Of a stretch of 64,000 bases of DNA, positions 43,209 through 53,110 are shown in pieces. The DNA is from CAZTZL01 sp964617625 (GTDB lineage: Bacteria; Zhuqueibacterota; QNDG01; DSAB01): the NCBI GenBank assembly GCA_964617625.1, contig CAZTZL010000003.1:19886-83885 (forward strand), written 5' to 3'. Position numbers and translations under genes: made by a program. Positions within the stretch are counted from its first letter, which is position 1. Each line of letters starts with the position of its first letter. The notes under the pieces are model-generated. The model saw only the letters and a list, made by a program, of their open reading frames with translations, was not told where the DNA came from and did not search any database.

Positions 43209-46103
43209 TCATTTCAGAAGTATCATTTTCCCGGCGCTTACAAATGAACCGGCCTGAATCCGACAGAAATAGACACCGCTTGCCGCCGGGCCATTCTGCG
43301 TAGCCCCGTTCCAGACAAGGGTATGACGCCCCGGTTCCTGCGTTCGATCGGAAAGCCGGGCAATCTCGCGGCCCCGAAGATCGTGTACTGTGAGAATCAC
43401 GTAACTTGCCGCGGGGAGATCATATGAAATCACGGTTGAGCTGTTAAACGGATTGGGATAATTTCCCATCAACCGGAAAGTCAATGGCTGGCTGTCGCGA
43501 TCCGGATCTGCTCCCGTGTTTTCAAAAATGGCCTGCCATTTGGTCTTCGCCAGAGCCGCATTCCGTTTCAAATCGCTCAAGCTCTCTCCACCCAACACTG
43601 CAAATCCGACCACAACAGATCCATCGACATCAATATCGAACGGACCGATTCCCACGACATGGGAATAATCGCTCTGTACATCTCCCAGTGTATCCTGCAC
43701 ACCACCGGACAGATCCGCCCATTTTTCTGTATCGGAATACCCGTCGTAGATCTCGGTCGGATTGTCTATACACCGGTAGATCGCGGCTCCGTTTCCGCTC
43801 AACACTTGAACCCCGCAGGAAAGGGGAGGATCCTCTTTGAAAATATAACCCAAATTCAATGTATTGTCAAAATCCGCCATATTGGTTCCCGAATCCATAT
43901 TGGGATTCAATCCCACATCCCAGTCCATAAAAAGAGCGAAATGAAGATTCCGTATCGTCTCGGAGGACAGATTATCCAGCCTGTAATGCAGAAGAACAAA
44001 ATCTCCGTAAAGTGTATCGTAAAACGCCAGAGCGGTTTGCTCCACTCCGAGATGTATTGGATTGACTGTATCGTCATCATTGAAAACTGTTTCCCCCTGT
44101 TCGTCGGCCAGCGGCCCTGGTTCGCGGATCATCAGTTCACCGTTTAATGAAGTGGTAAAATCTTTGTTCTGCACCTGTTCGTTTTCGCCTCTCGCCGCAT
44201 CCGAAACATGAAGCGCATCGGTTGCGGCCATCACAGCGCCTTCGAAAAGCAGGTTCGCATATGGACCGAAAACAAATCCGTCGCCGTAGAAATTGTCGCT
44301 ATAATCCGCATACGCCATGTTCCCGTTTGAAGTCAATGTCAACCGAACATCCGCCCCTTTCACCGTGCTGTACGAATAGGGTATTTCTATCTCAAAATAA
44401 TCATAGTCCTGATATCCGCCGCTTCCCGTGATGGAGACAAAAATCCCTGCTTTTTGCCCGCGCTCGGCTTCGGCATTAATCTGAATCCGAACAGGATTTC
44501 CGGTATTGCTCCATGATTCCATTTCCCCAAGATGGATACCGCTGAAATTCCCGGCAGTCAAAGTGGCGAGAGGACTGTCCGTCGAAAGTGCTAGCGTTAT
44601 CTGGTCAACGGACATGAAATAATTTGTGACCGTCAATGTAATACATGCTTCTTCCCCCGGATCGATAATACTGTTGCCGTTGCCGTCGCTGCCTTCTTCC
44701 TGTAAAACATCGACGATTCGAACCGCTGGAGAAATATAAGTGAGCGCCCGGTACGCATTGATGCGTCCGTACCCAAGTTTGTGCTCGTATCCGAAATTGA
44801 GAGCATCGATCTGATCTGCCGAAATACGGACCTGCTGTGCCGCCTGCTGGGCCGTCCAGTTGGGATGATATCCCATGACAAGCGCAACCGCACTGGCCGT
44901 AAGCGGACTGGAAAAAGAAGTACCATCCCAGCTTGTGTAGTACAGATTGCCATAGGTGGAATAAATATCATCACCCGGAGCTGAGACGTCTACCCAGTTT
45001 CCATAATTCGACGACCCACTGGTGAAAATCGCGAGTCTGTCAGAGGGATTGGTCGCTGCGACGGAGAGTACGCCGGGATAATTGGCGGGATAAACCGGAT
45101 CTTCAACTCCTTCATTTCCGGCGGCAGCAATTACCAGTGTACCAAGATTTTGTGCGTACCGAACGGCCTCTCGTTCGATATTGGAGGGCCCGCCGCTGAA
45201 ACTGCAGTTAATAATATCGGCACCCATTTCTGCCGCATAGGTGATCCCGAGATAGGTATATGACAAATATCTCGGATCTTCATTGTCTCCAGTCGCTTTC
45301 ACCGTCAGTATCTTTGCATTGAATGCAGGAGCCGCAATGCCGATTCCGTTATCAGTCACACCGCTCGCCACGCCGGCTACCATTGTTCCATGATATTTAT
45401 AAGTACTCGAAGAAACAGGACTCGGATAGGGATCGTTGTCGTTATCGGCCACATCCCAGCCGTGCCAGTCATCGATATAACCGTTGGCGTCATCGTCGAT
45501 ATGGTTGTCTGGAATTTCAGCTGGATTGATCCAGATATTTGCAGCCAGATCCGGATGGTCATAATAAAAACCATTATCCACAATTCCAATCAAGATTTCG
45601 GAACTCCCCTTAAAGATGTCCCATGCTTCCCGCGCCTGAATCTTGGCGAGATGCCACTGCAAATCAATATTCGGATCGTTCGGCACATAACAGATTCGCT
45701 TTAAATAAATCGGTTCCGCCCAAATTACAGAGGATTCATGGCTCAATCGTTCAACCGTTTTATAAATATCCACATTTGCGGGAAGTTTGATCCGGAATAT
45801 TTTGGAGAGTTCAGTCCGGTCCTCTCTGTGTGCTGCAAATTCATGATTGATGGAAAGAATCCCGATCTTCTGAAGAGTGTTTTCAAACGAAGCTTCGAAT
45901 GTTTTATTCGGATAGGCTTTTTTCATTTTCACTACAATCACATCTGGAACAATGGGTACATCGCGAATTACCGGATAAAGCCGGTCCTTGATGGATATTG
46001 GTTCAACAATATTCTTCCTGTACGGGCGAGTAGTTCTTCCAGCAAGCATATTTTGACAAAACATCAAACCAATGAGAGGAAATAAAAATGACCTATTTGC
46101 CAT
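43209..46103 (-). CDS. Secreted subtilisin-like (S8) protease with T9SS-type sorting domain
   Basis: The product has 964 residues. The ATG at 46103 overlaps the end of atpB by 11 bp and starts a signal peptide (about 1-21); an upstream in-frame extension to 46253 lies inside atpB and lacks a signal. A propeptide (about 25-145) is followed by the S8 domain with Asp176 (IVDNGFYYDHPDL), His238 (HGTMVAGVASG) and Ser396 (GTSFSSP). A long beta-rich region with calcium-like loops follows. The C-terminal about 90 residues (GNYPNPFNSST to SAGKMILLK) form a T9SS/FlgD-like sorting domain. It should be exported to the surface. A location in the V-ATPase operon is unexpected. Confidence 0.93.
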   Translation of the reverse strand: MANRSFLFPLIGLMFCQNMLAGRTTRPYRKNIVEPISIKDRLYPVIRDVPIVPDVIVVKMKKAYPNKTFEASFENTLQKIGILSINHEFAAHREDRTELSKIFRIKLPANVDIYKTVERLSHESSVIWAEPIYLKRICYVPNDPNIDLQWHLAKIQAREAWDIFKGSSEILIGIVDNGFYYDHPDLAANIWINPAEIPDNHIDDDANGYIDDWHGWDVADNDNDPYPSPVSSSTYKYHGTMVAGVASGVTDNGIGIAAPAFNAKILTVKATGDNEDPRYLSYTYLGITYAAEMGADIINCSFSGGPSNIEREAVRYAQNLGTLVIAAAGNEGVEDPVYPANYPGVLSVAATNPSDRLAIFTSGSSNYGNWVDVSAPGDDIYSTYGNLYYTSWDGTSFSSPLTASAVALVMGYHPNWTAQQAAQQVRISADQIDALNFGYEHKLGYGRINAYRALTYISPAVRIVDVLQEEGSDGNGNSIIDPGEEACITLTVTNYFMSVDQITLALSTDSPLATLTAGNFSGIHLGEMESWSNTGNPVRIQINAEAERGQKAGIFVSITGSGGYQDYDYFEIEIPYSYSTVKGADVRLTLTSNGNMAYADYSDNFYGDGFVFGPYANLLFEGAVMAATDALHVSDAARGENEQVQNKDFTTSLNGELMIREPGPLADEQGETVFNDDDTVNPIHLGVEQTALAFYDTLYGDFVLLHYRLDNLSSETIRNLHFALFMDWDVGLNPNMDSGTNMADFDNTLNLGYIFKEDPPLSCGVQVLSGNGAAIYRCIDNPTEIYDGYSDTEKWADLSGGVQDTLGDVQSDYSHVVGIGPFDIDVDGSVVVGFAVLGGESLSDLKRNAALAKTKWQAIFENTGADPDRDSQPLTFRLMGNYPNPFNSSTVISYDLPAASYVILTVHDLRGREIARLSDRTQEPGRHTLVWNGATQNGPAASGVYFCRIQAGSFVSAGKMILLK

Positions 46104-47490
46104 AAAATTTACCAATTTCCTCTTCCGTGATTCGGTGAAGTTCCTCTTTCGGCAGAAGGGAAATGACTTTCCATCCGATGTCGAGGGTTTCTTCGATGGA
46201 TCTATCCTCATCCTCACGCTGTGAAAGGAATTGCTGCTCGAAAGCGTCTCCAAATTTAAGATAGGTATGATCCAGCGGGGTCAATTCCTCTTCTCCGATG
46301 ACAGAAGCCAGCGCGCGCACGTCCTTGACTTTTGCATAAGCCGCAAAAAGCTGGCTCGCGATGTGGGCATGATCTTCCCGCGTCATACCGGGGCCGATGC
46401 CGTCTTTCATCAAACGTGAAAGAGAAGGCAGCCCGGCAATCGGCGGATAAATTCCTTTTTGAAAGAGTTCCCGTTCCAGAACGATCTGTCCCTCGGTAAT
46501 ATATCCGGTGAGATCGGGAATGGGATGGGAGATATCGTCATTCGGCATGGTAAGAATCGGCATCTGCGTGATGGAACCTGTGGAATTTTCCACCATCCCG
46601 GCCCGCTCGTACAGCGACGCAAGATCCGAATAAAGATATCCGGGATAACTTTTCCGTGAAGGGATCTCGCCGCGCACTGTGGAAATTTCACGCAGCGCTT
46701 CACAGTAGTTGGTCATATCGGTGAGAATGACCAGCACGTGCATGTTTTCATGAAATGCGAGATATTCGGCCATGGTGAGAGCGGTTCTCGGCGTCATGAG
46801 CCGTTCGACTGATGGAGCATCGGCAAGCGACAGAAAAAGAACCACGTTTTCAAGAACACCTGTCTCCTGAAAATTGGTAACAAAGTAGCGAGCTACATCG
46901 TTCTTCACGCCCATCGCGGCAAAAACAATAGCGAAGGAAACATTCTCTCCGACAATTTTCGCCTGCCTCGAAATCTGGGCGGTCACCTGATTGTGCGGCA
47001 GTCCTGCTCCGGAAAAAACAGGCAGCTTTTGACCGCGGACGAGTGTGTTCATGCCGTCGATGGCTGATATGCCTGTCTGTATAAATTTTGTCGGATAGGT
47101 TCGCGCCGTTGGATTGATGGGAACCCCGTTCACATCCCACCTCTCTTCGGTAATTGGAGCGGGCCCTCCGTCAATCGGGCGTCCCAATCCATTAAAGACC
47201 CTGCCGAGCATCTCCTGAGAAACGGGAAGCTTGAGAGGTTCTCCTTTGAACCGTACCATCGTATTGTCCAGAGAAAGCCCGGCTGTCCCCTCAAAAACCT
47301 GGACTACCGCATAACCTTCTCCGGTCTCCAGTACCATGCCGAGCCGTTCTTCACCGTTCGTTGTAATTTCAACGAGTTCGTTGTAACCCACATTGTGAAT
47401 GTTTTTTATGAAAAAAAGTGGCCCGATAACTTTTTCAATCCCCTGATATTCTCTGGATTTGAGCAGGGTTTCTTTTTTAGAAATGCTCAT
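46093..47490 (-). CDS. atpB: V-type ATPase subunit B
   Basis: The product has 465 residues. The ATG at 47490 follows GGAGAAATAT and overlaps the end of atpA by 14 bp; the frame continues further upstream but without a site. The regulatory, non-catalytic B subunit is recognised by PVSQEMLGRVFNGLGRPIDGG, FSGAGLPHNQ (degenerate P-loop) and the IPSRKSYPGYLYSDLASLYERAG motif. It alternates with A in the V1 hexamer. Confidence 0.95.
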   Translation of the reverse strand: MSISKKETLLKSREYQGIEKVIGPLFFIKNIHNVGYNELVEITTNGEERLGMVLETGEGYAVVQVFEGTAGLSLDNTMVRFKGEPLKLPVSQEMLGRVFNGLGRPIDGGPAPITEERWDVNGVPINPTARTYPTKFIQTGISAIDGMNTLVRGQKLPVFSGAGLPHNQVTAQISRQAKIVGENVSFAIVFAAMGVKNDVARYFVTNFQETGVLENVVLFLSLADAPSVERLMTPRTALTMAEYLAFHENMHVLVILTDMTNYCEALREISTVRGEIPSRKSYPGYLYSDLASLYERAGMVENSTGSITQMPILTMPNDDISHPIPDLTGYITEGQIVLERELFQKGIYPPIAGLPSLSRLMKDGIGPGMTREDHAHIASQLFAAYAKVKDVRALASVIGEEELTPLDHTYLKFGDAFEQQFLSQREDEDRSIEETLDIGWKVISLLPKEELHRITEEEIGKFYGK

Positions 47491-49249
47491 ATATTTCTCC
47501 CAACCGCTGCATTTCCCTTTCAAGCTGTTTCTGAAGTGCATCGAGTTTTTCGATTTCGTCATTGGCGATTTTATATTTCATTCGTGATATATCTTCGATA
47601 ACACGCATCCGTCTCAACTTGATCAGCGTTGCGCCCTTTTTAATGGCTTCCGAACCGAGACGGTAATAGGTGACAATGATCTTCAACATTCTAACCTGCT
47701 TTTCAACGGTTGAGTACATGTCGATTTGATCGAATGCGGACTGCTGAAGAAAGACATTTTTGAAGAGTGTGCATACTTCAAGAATCAAACGCTGGCTGTC
47801 GGGAAGCACATCCGCCCCCACCAGTTTGACCACCTGCTGCAGCCTCTCTTCCCGCTGGAGCAGATCCATCATTTCGCCCCTGAGCTCGACCCATTCCGGA
47901 TCTCCGTGTTCCTTCCACCACTGCGAAACATCCGCAATGTATTCGGAATAGGAATCAAGCCAGGAAATTGCAGGATAGTGCCGGGCATTGGCCAGGTCCC
48001 TGTCCAAAGCCCAGAAAGCCCTGACAAACCGCTTGGTGTGCTGGGTCACGGGTTCCGAAAAATCACCGCCGGGCGGTGAAACCGCTCCGACAACGGTAAT
48101 GGAACCTTTGGTGCCATCCAGGGTTTGAACCATGCCGGCCCGTTCATAAAATTCGGCCAACCGTGTGGGAAGATAGGCGGGAAAACCCTCTTCCGCCGGC
48201 ATCTCTTCCATCCGTCCGGAAAGTTCCCGGAGCGCCTCGGCCCACCGGGAGGAAGAATCCGCCATGATGGCCACATGGTATCCCTGATCACGATAGTATT
48301 CGGCCATCGTAATTCCTGTATAGATCGATGCCTCTCTCGCGGCTACCGGCATATTGGAGGTGTTGGCAATCAGGATGGTCCGTTCCATGAGCGGCCGTCC
48401 GGTTTTGGGATCTTTGAGTTTCGGGAATTCCTGAAGTACATCGGTAATCTCGTTGCCGCGTTCTCCGCAGCCGATATAAACCACCACTTCGGCATCCGAC
48501 CACTTGGCCAGTTGGTGTTCGACCAGCGTTTTCCCGGTTCCGAATCCTCCCGGAATTGCAACCGCTCCTCCTTTGGCTACAGGAAAAAGGGTATCGATCA
48601 CGCGTTGACCGGTAATCAGCGGTATGTTGGATAAAAGCCGTTCATGAATCGGCCGCGGACGCCGGACCGGCCAGCGGTGGTAAAGTTGAAGCGGGCGCTT
48701 TTCAACACCATCATCAAGGACACAAACTTCCTGTTCAATGGTATATTCACCCTCCGGAAATATTTTGATCACTTTTCCTTTCATGTTCGGTGGAACGAGA
48801 ATCCGGTGTCCTATCCGTTCATTTTCGGCGACAGTGCCAAAGGTTTGACCGGGCTGTAAAGCATCTCCTTCTTTCACTTCAGGGGTAAAAAGCCATTTTT
48901 TCTCCCGATCCAGAGGAGCAATTTTGACTCCTTTATGAATATATTGATCCGAAACGGATTTGATTTTTTCAAGAGGGCGCTGCACTCCATCGTAGATGGA
49001 CCCCATCATTCCGGGACCCAATTCGACAGAGAGCGGCATCCCTGATCCGTAAACCGAAGCACCTGGCGCCAAACCCGTGGTATCTTCATAAACCTGAATT
49101 GTAATTTCATCCCCCTGGAGCCGGACAATTTCACCGATCAGACGTTCTTCGCCGACTTCGACCAGTTCGAGCATCTGTGCGCGGGTTACTCCTTTGGCCT
49201 GCACGACAGGCCCCAGCACACGGCTTACTCTGCCGATAACTTCAAACAA
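47477..49249 (-). CDS. atpA: V-type ATPase catalytic subunit A
   Basis: The product has 590 residues. Start is TTG at 49249, 9 nt after GGAGG; a nearby ATG gives only a four-codon frame. The P-loop GGFGTGKT is at 234-241, followed by the A-type landmarks YIGCGERGNE, MPVAAREASIYTG, ADSSSRWAEALRELS and the long non-homologous insert before the P-loop. It hydrolyses or makes ATP in V1. Whether the enzyme runs as pump or synthase cannot be read from this gene. Confidence 0.96.
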   Translation of the reverse strand: MFEVIGRVSRVLGPVVQAKGVTRAQMLELVEVGEERLIGEIVRLQGDEITIQVYEDTTGLAPGASVYGSGMPLSVELGPGMMGSIYDGVQRPLEKIKSVSDQYIHKGVKIAPLDREKKWLFTPEVKEGDALQPGQTFGTVAENERIGHRILVPPNMKGKVIKIFPEGEYTIEQEVCVLDDGVEKRPLQLYHRWPVRRPRPIHERLLSNIPLITGQRVIDTLFPVAKGGAVAIPGGFGTGKTLVEHQLAKWSDAEVVVYIGCGERGNEITDVLQEFPKLKDPKTGRPLMERTILIANTSNMPVAAREASIYTGITMAEYYRDQGYHVAIMADSSSRWAEALRELSGRMEEMPAEEGFPAYLPTRLAEFYERAGMVQTLDGTKGSITVVGAVSPPGGDFSEPVTQHTKRFVRAFWALDRDLANARHYPAISWLDSYSEYIADVSQWWKEHGDPEWVELRGEMMDLLQREERLQQVVKLVGADVLPDSQRLILEVCTLFKNVFLQQSAFDQIDMYSTVEKQVRMLKIIVTYYRLGSEAIKKGATLIKLRRMRVIEDISRMKYKIANDEIEKLDALQKQLEREMQRLGEIYEHF

Positions 49250-49298
49250 TCTTCATAACCTCCAATCAAACACGATTCAAACATTCGATCGCTGATAA

Positions 49299-49925
49299 TT
49301 ATTCCGTTATTTTTTTTATCGCCAGCAAACGCATTTCATCCTGATTCCGGCGAATGCGCGCGGAAAAACGATTGTCAAATCTCGCCCGGCCGTCCGCTGA
49401 CGTCAGAATTATACCGCCTTCATCTATTTTCTCATCTGATAATGATAAATTCACTTTTCTGCCATCTTTTTCAAGCTGTTTTTCAATCCTGTCGAGAGAT
49501 TGCCTGGACAGCAATTTTCGTTCGATTTCTCCTGCAAGAATGTTCAAATTCTCAAATCCAAGCGCCAAAGCGCCCTCGATGATCATCGCTTCAAGAAAAG
49601 AACCGTAATCCGGAGACTTCCGGAATTGTTCCAGTTTCTCCTGAACGATTTGGAATAATTTCAACAGCATTTCTTCTCTTGCCTGAAGGTCCTGCTTTTT
49701 GATTTCCAAATGTACACTGGAGAGTATGCGTTTCCGGATACCTTTGGCCTGAATCTCTGCCTTCTTAATCAGGCTGGATCGTATCTTTCGAGCTTCGGAT
49801 TCGGCCTCCCCGATAATCCGCCCGGCTTCTTTTTCAGCCTGCTCCATAATGACGGCAGCTTCTGTTTCGGACTGTTCCCGAATCTCTTTCTGCAATATTT
49901 TCGAAGGTGCGCTCTCTTCTTTCAT
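49299..49925 (-). CDS. atpE: V-type ATPase subunit E (peripheral stalk)
   Basis: The product has 208 residues with GAGAGGAAA before the ATG. The N-terminal half is a charged coiled coil (AVIMEQAEKEAGRIIGEAESEARKI), with a globular C-terminal domain (GIILTSADGRARFDNRFSARI) typical of subunit E. It forms the peripheral stalk with subunit G/H. Confidence 0.9.
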   Translation of the reverse strand: MKEESAPSKILQKEIREQSETEAAVIMEQAEKEAGRIIGEAESEARKIRSSLIKKAEIQAKGIRKRILSSVHLEIKKQDLQAREEMLLKLFQIVQEKLEQFRKSPDYGSFLEAMIIEGALALGFENLNILAGEIERKLLSRQSLDRIEKQLEKDGRKVNLSLSDEKIDEGGIILTSADGRARFDNRFSARIRRNQDEMRLLAIKKITE

Positions 49926-49934
49926 TTTCCTCTC

Positions 49935-50240
49935 TTATAAATGAACACCCACAGCCGCGCGTATCAATTCACGTATCGACTTCCTCCCCTCGATGGGCCC
50001 TTCACGATCCGGAATCTCGATAATCAATGGGAAAGTCGTTTTATAAACGTATTGATTCACAAGATTTCGAATTGTTGTCGCAATCCGCTCAGTAATAATA
50101 ATAATACCGAGCCCTTCTATCTGGAAGGCTTTCTTAAGCGCTTCCTGGGCTTCTTCAGGAGAATGGACCTCCTCACCCTCCAGGCCGACCAGTCGAAATC
50201 CGAGAACCGTATCCCTGTCGCCGATAACATAAAATTTCAT
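49935..50240 (-). CDS. atpF: V-type ATPase subunit F
   Basis: The product has 101 residues, the usual size. The Rossmann-like pattern KFYVIGDRDTVLGFRLVGLEG and IIIITERIATTIR identifies the rotor subunit F, which binds the D subunit. It lies 9 bp before atpE. Confidence 0.92.
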   Translation of the reverse strand: MKFYVIGDRDTVLGFRLVGLEGEEVHSPEEAQEALKKAFQIEGLGIIIITERIATTIRNLVNQYVYKTTFPLIIEIPDREGPIEGRKSIRELIRAAVGVHL

Positions 50241-50332
50241 AAAATTGCCTTGCTGTCCGATTCGTAAAAATAGGGACTGTGGTTATTTATAAAAATCCCA
50301 CTATCAGAAAATCGCAATATAAAACCGGGCAA

Positions 50333-50737
50333 TTAAACTCTTCCCAGAATCATGATCGCAATAATCAATCCGTAGATGGCAATCCCTTCGGCCAATCCGA
50401 CAAAGATCAATGCACGGCCGGCCAGTTCAGGTTTTTCGCCGATTGCGCCCATAGCCGCTGCTCCGACATAACCGACTGCAATTCCGGCTCCGAGCGCTCC
50501 CACACTTACGGCAATCGCTGCTGCGAGGAAAGCGAATTTCATGACTCCGGGATCGGTTTGTGCCTTTTGTTGAACTGCTTGCGCCTGCATTGAAGCAGAA
50601 GGCGTTAATGTCCCGGCTTCTTGCTGCTGTGCGACCGCTTTGAAAACATTCACACATAACAGGGTGAAAACAATAAATCCCAGGAAAAATGTGAATCCGA
50701 CAATCTTTTTTCTGAAAATCTTCTGTCCTGCTGTCAT
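50333..50737 (-). CDS. atpK: V-type ATPase proteolipid subunit K (c subunit)
   Basis: The product has 134 residues. An N-terminal hydrophobic segment (about 13-36) resembles a signal or extra TM, then a Gln/Ala-rich linker, then a single hairpin of two TM helices (66-95 and 106-132). The ion-binding Glu117 is in GLAEGIAIYG, and helix one is Gly/Ala rich. Many V-type K subunits contain a duplicated four-helix unit; this is a single-hairpin form with an N-terminal extension. It forms the membrane rotor ring. Confidence 0.92.
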   Translation of the reverse strand: MTAGQKIFRKKIVGFTFFLGFIVFTLLCVNVFKAVAQQQEAGTLTPSASMQAQAVQQKAQTDPGVMKFAFLAAAIAVSVGALGAGIAVGYVGAAAMGAIGEKPELAGRALIFVGLAEGIAIYGLIIAIMILGRV

Positions 50738-50770
50738 GGAACCATTCCCTCCTTGTTGAAGAAAATTGAT

Positions 50771-51073
50771 TTATATTTCATAATCGACTACTTTCCGCTC
50801 TGAACGGATCTTGCTGACAAAATCAGCAACTACCCGATGTTCCGGATGATTCTGATATAATTCAAGATCTTTCCGATTCTTAAACTCTGAATAGAGAATC
50901 ACATCATACGCATGATCGGACGAACTGAAATTAACACCCAGTTCAAGAGTTTTGATTTCCGGAATGAGTTCTTTAAGCCTTTCGAGTTTTTCTCTCAAAA
51001 CAGACACGTTGTCTGCTCTGCTTTTTCCTTCTGCAAACGCTTTCAATTTCCACATCACAATATGTTTAACCAT
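50771..51073 (-). CDS. Dabb-family (stress-responsive A/B barrel) protein
   Basis: The product has 100 residues with the Dabb pattern: MVKHIVMWKLK at the start, LGVNFSSSDHAYDVILYSEFKNRKDLELYQNHPEHRVVADFV. This is a small dimeric ferredoxin-like fold with varied roles. It is inserted between atpI and atpK on the same strand with short gaps. No link to the ATPase is known to me. Confidence 0.9.
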   Translation of the reverse strand: MVKHIVMWKLKAFAEGKSRADNVSVLREKLERLKELIPEIKTLELGVNFSSSDHAYDVILYSEFKNRKDLELYQNHPEHRVVADFVSKIRSERKVVDYEI

Positions 51074-51132
51074 CTGTCCGGTCTCATGTATTATTAATTA
51101 TACTATTATAAATTTAAATAAAATCTGCTCGA

Positions 51133-53106
51133 TTATGTATTTTTAAGCTCGGCTCCAATCGGCTGGTACTTGGAATCGGTTTGCTCGAAAAACCGGCTGA
51201 AAAACTCATAGAATTCGAGACGAACCGCTTGAATCGTAACAACCAGTCCTTCAAGACCGATAATGAGCACATTACCGAAAAAAATAACCAATCCGGAAAT
51301 GAGTCCGCCTGCCATCCCCTGAACGGCATCGGAAAGAGAAAAAATCGCCATAAAAAGTCCGGCATGGGCGAGACCGAATGCAGCCACACGAATAAAGGAA
51401 ACCGTATTCGCCAGAAAGCCGAGAAAAATTTCCAAAATTTCTACTATTCCTCCCATGATGCCCGTAGTCACTCCTTCGGGGAAAAGCTTTTTCTTCCCTT
51501 CTGCCAAATGCAGAATGGGTTCCCTGAAAAAAAGGAGAAGAACAGCGCTTAACATCAGGATGATGACAAAAACCGGCACTTCTCCTTTGGCTTCGGCCTG
51601 AGTGGTGAGCATGCGTGTCACGACGACAATGCCGGACCAATAGAGAATGGCTGCAAGGAGACCTGCCTTGTCGAAAATCAATCCGAGAAAATTTCGTTTT
51701 CGAATACCATTAATGATATTGATCACCATGGCCAGCGTGATCATTCCAATTCCGAAATAGATCGCCAGTTTAAAAAGCTCCGAGATGGAATCTATCGGTT
51801 TGATCCAGAGTGTCGGCAGGAGGTGCTCCACTCCGAAAATACTTCCAAAAAGAAATCCATATACAATGCTGGCGCAGCCGCCGTAAAAAAGCAGCACACC
51901 TGCATGTTTAAATAACTGTTTTTTACTTTTCAGCGCCATAATAATTCCTGCAAGCGCCAGAACCAGTCCGTGCCCCACATCACCGAACATCATACCGAAC
52001 ATCAATAAAAAACTGATCCCCAGAAGAGGAGTCGGATCGATAGTGCGATAGGCAGGCATGCCGTATGTCGATGTCAACAACTCAAAGGGTTTCAGAAAAG
52101 AGGGATTCTTCAACTGTACTGGAACCTGCACTTTTCCGCTGCGAACGGACATCACATCTTCAGCCCGGGTTTCTTCAACAACACAGCGGTTCTGGGTCAC
52201 TTTTCTGATTTCCCGAATAAAAGGCTCCCTTTCCTCATAGGGAAGCCATCCGGACAGCAGGTAGGTTCTTTCGGTTTTGCGAAAGAACTGCATCATTTTT
52301 TGTTTGACGCTGTCCCGACGGATTCTAAAATGTGCAGTCCGCAAAAAGTGTCCGTTTTCACTGGCAATAGAGCGAATCCGGTTTTCGACAGACAGTTTCT
52401 GATGCTGCAGATCGTCTATTTTCGAATCCAGTTCCTTAAAGATTTCCGGTGATAGCTTCCGGTCTTTTTCCGTGAATTCGAGGGGTTGAAATCCTGCATC
52501 CTTTAGTGCGCTGTTCAGTTTCTCCTTGTCCCGCTTCAACACAATCACCATGATCGTGCTCATTCCGCCGAACTGTGTTAAAGGATACAGAATATGAACC
52601 ACAGAAGCAAGTTTTTGTTTAAGGATTTGAAGATTTTCGTCCGCTACACGGCCGGTTTCTACGGCAAGGTAGGAATAGTGTTCTCCTGTTCCGATGGGTA
52701 TCCCAAGAGCAGGCAGGTCGCCCGCTTTGTCCCGAAGCTCCGTTAACCGATCGAGTTCTTTTTCAATTCCTTCCTGACGCGTGACCTCTTCACGAACAGT
52801 TCTCTCGATGTCCAGAATTTTAGGATCGATATCGTCCCACTTCTCCTGAGCCGGTTCGATATCGCGTGTATCGTCCGAAAGAGAAAGCGATTTAACAAGC
52901 GATTCGATCCGTTCCCGGCGTGTACGCATTTCACTGGGTTCATCCCCCGTGCCGACTTTGGAGAGATGTTCCGCCCAGCTGTCCATTTCGGCCGCATCCG
53001 TCATTTGAAGGATACCCTGACGGACTACGACATCGGCAACCGGATCCAGATCCTTTTCGGAAAATAAAATCTGAATTTGTTCCATTTTTTCAGGTGTAAA
53101 CATCAT
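51133..53106 (-). CDS. atpI: V-type ATPase subunit I (membrane a-type subunit)
   Basis: The product has 657 residues. The start is placed at ATG 53106, immediately after the atpC end; an ATG at 53103 is equally possible, and a TTG at 53121 inside atpC is unlikely. The N-terminal cytosolic half has coiled coils (about 90-130, 215-250). The membrane half (about 345-635) carries seven or eight TMs and PTLWIKPID, FIRVAAFGLAHAGLF, with Arg in the family's proton-path helix. It forms the ion channel against the K ring. Length is typical. Confidence 0.93.
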   Translation of the reverse strand: MMFTPEKMEQIQILFSEKDLDPVADVVVRQGILQMTDAAEMDSWAEHLSKVGTGDEPSEMRTRRERIESLVKSLSLSDDTRDIEPAQEKWDDIDPKILDIERTVREEVTRQEGIEKELDRLTELRDKAGDLPALGIPIGTGEHYSYLAVETGRVADENLQILKQKLASVVHILYPLTQFGGMSTIMVIVLKRDKEKLNSALKDAGFQPLEFTEKDRKLSPEIFKELDSKIDDLQHQKLSVENRIRSIASENGHFLRTAHFRIRRDSVKQKMMQFFRKTERTYLLSGWLPYEEREPFIREIRKVTQNRCVVEETRAEDVMSVRSGKVQVPVQLKNPSFLKPFELLTSTYGMPAYRTIDPTPLLGISFLLMFGMMFGDVGHGLVLALAGIIMALKSKKQLFKHAGVLLFYGGCASIVYGFLFGSIFGVEHLLPTLWIKPIDSISELFKLAIYFGIGMITLAMVINIINGIRKRNFLGLIFDKAGLLAAILYWSGIVVVTRMLTTQAEAKGEVPVFVIILMLSAVLLLFFREPILHLAEGKKKLFPEGVTTGIMGGIVEILEIFLGFLANTVSFIRVAAFGLAHAGLFMAIFSLSDAVQGMAGGLISGLVIFFGNVLIIGLEGLVVTIQAVRLEFYEFFSRFFEQTDSKYQPIGAELKNT

Positions 53107-53110
53107 TCTC

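Noticed and set aside
46104..46253. N-terminal extension of the subtilase by 50 codons
   Set aside because: It lies within atpB coding sequence and would bury the clear signal peptide starting at 46103.
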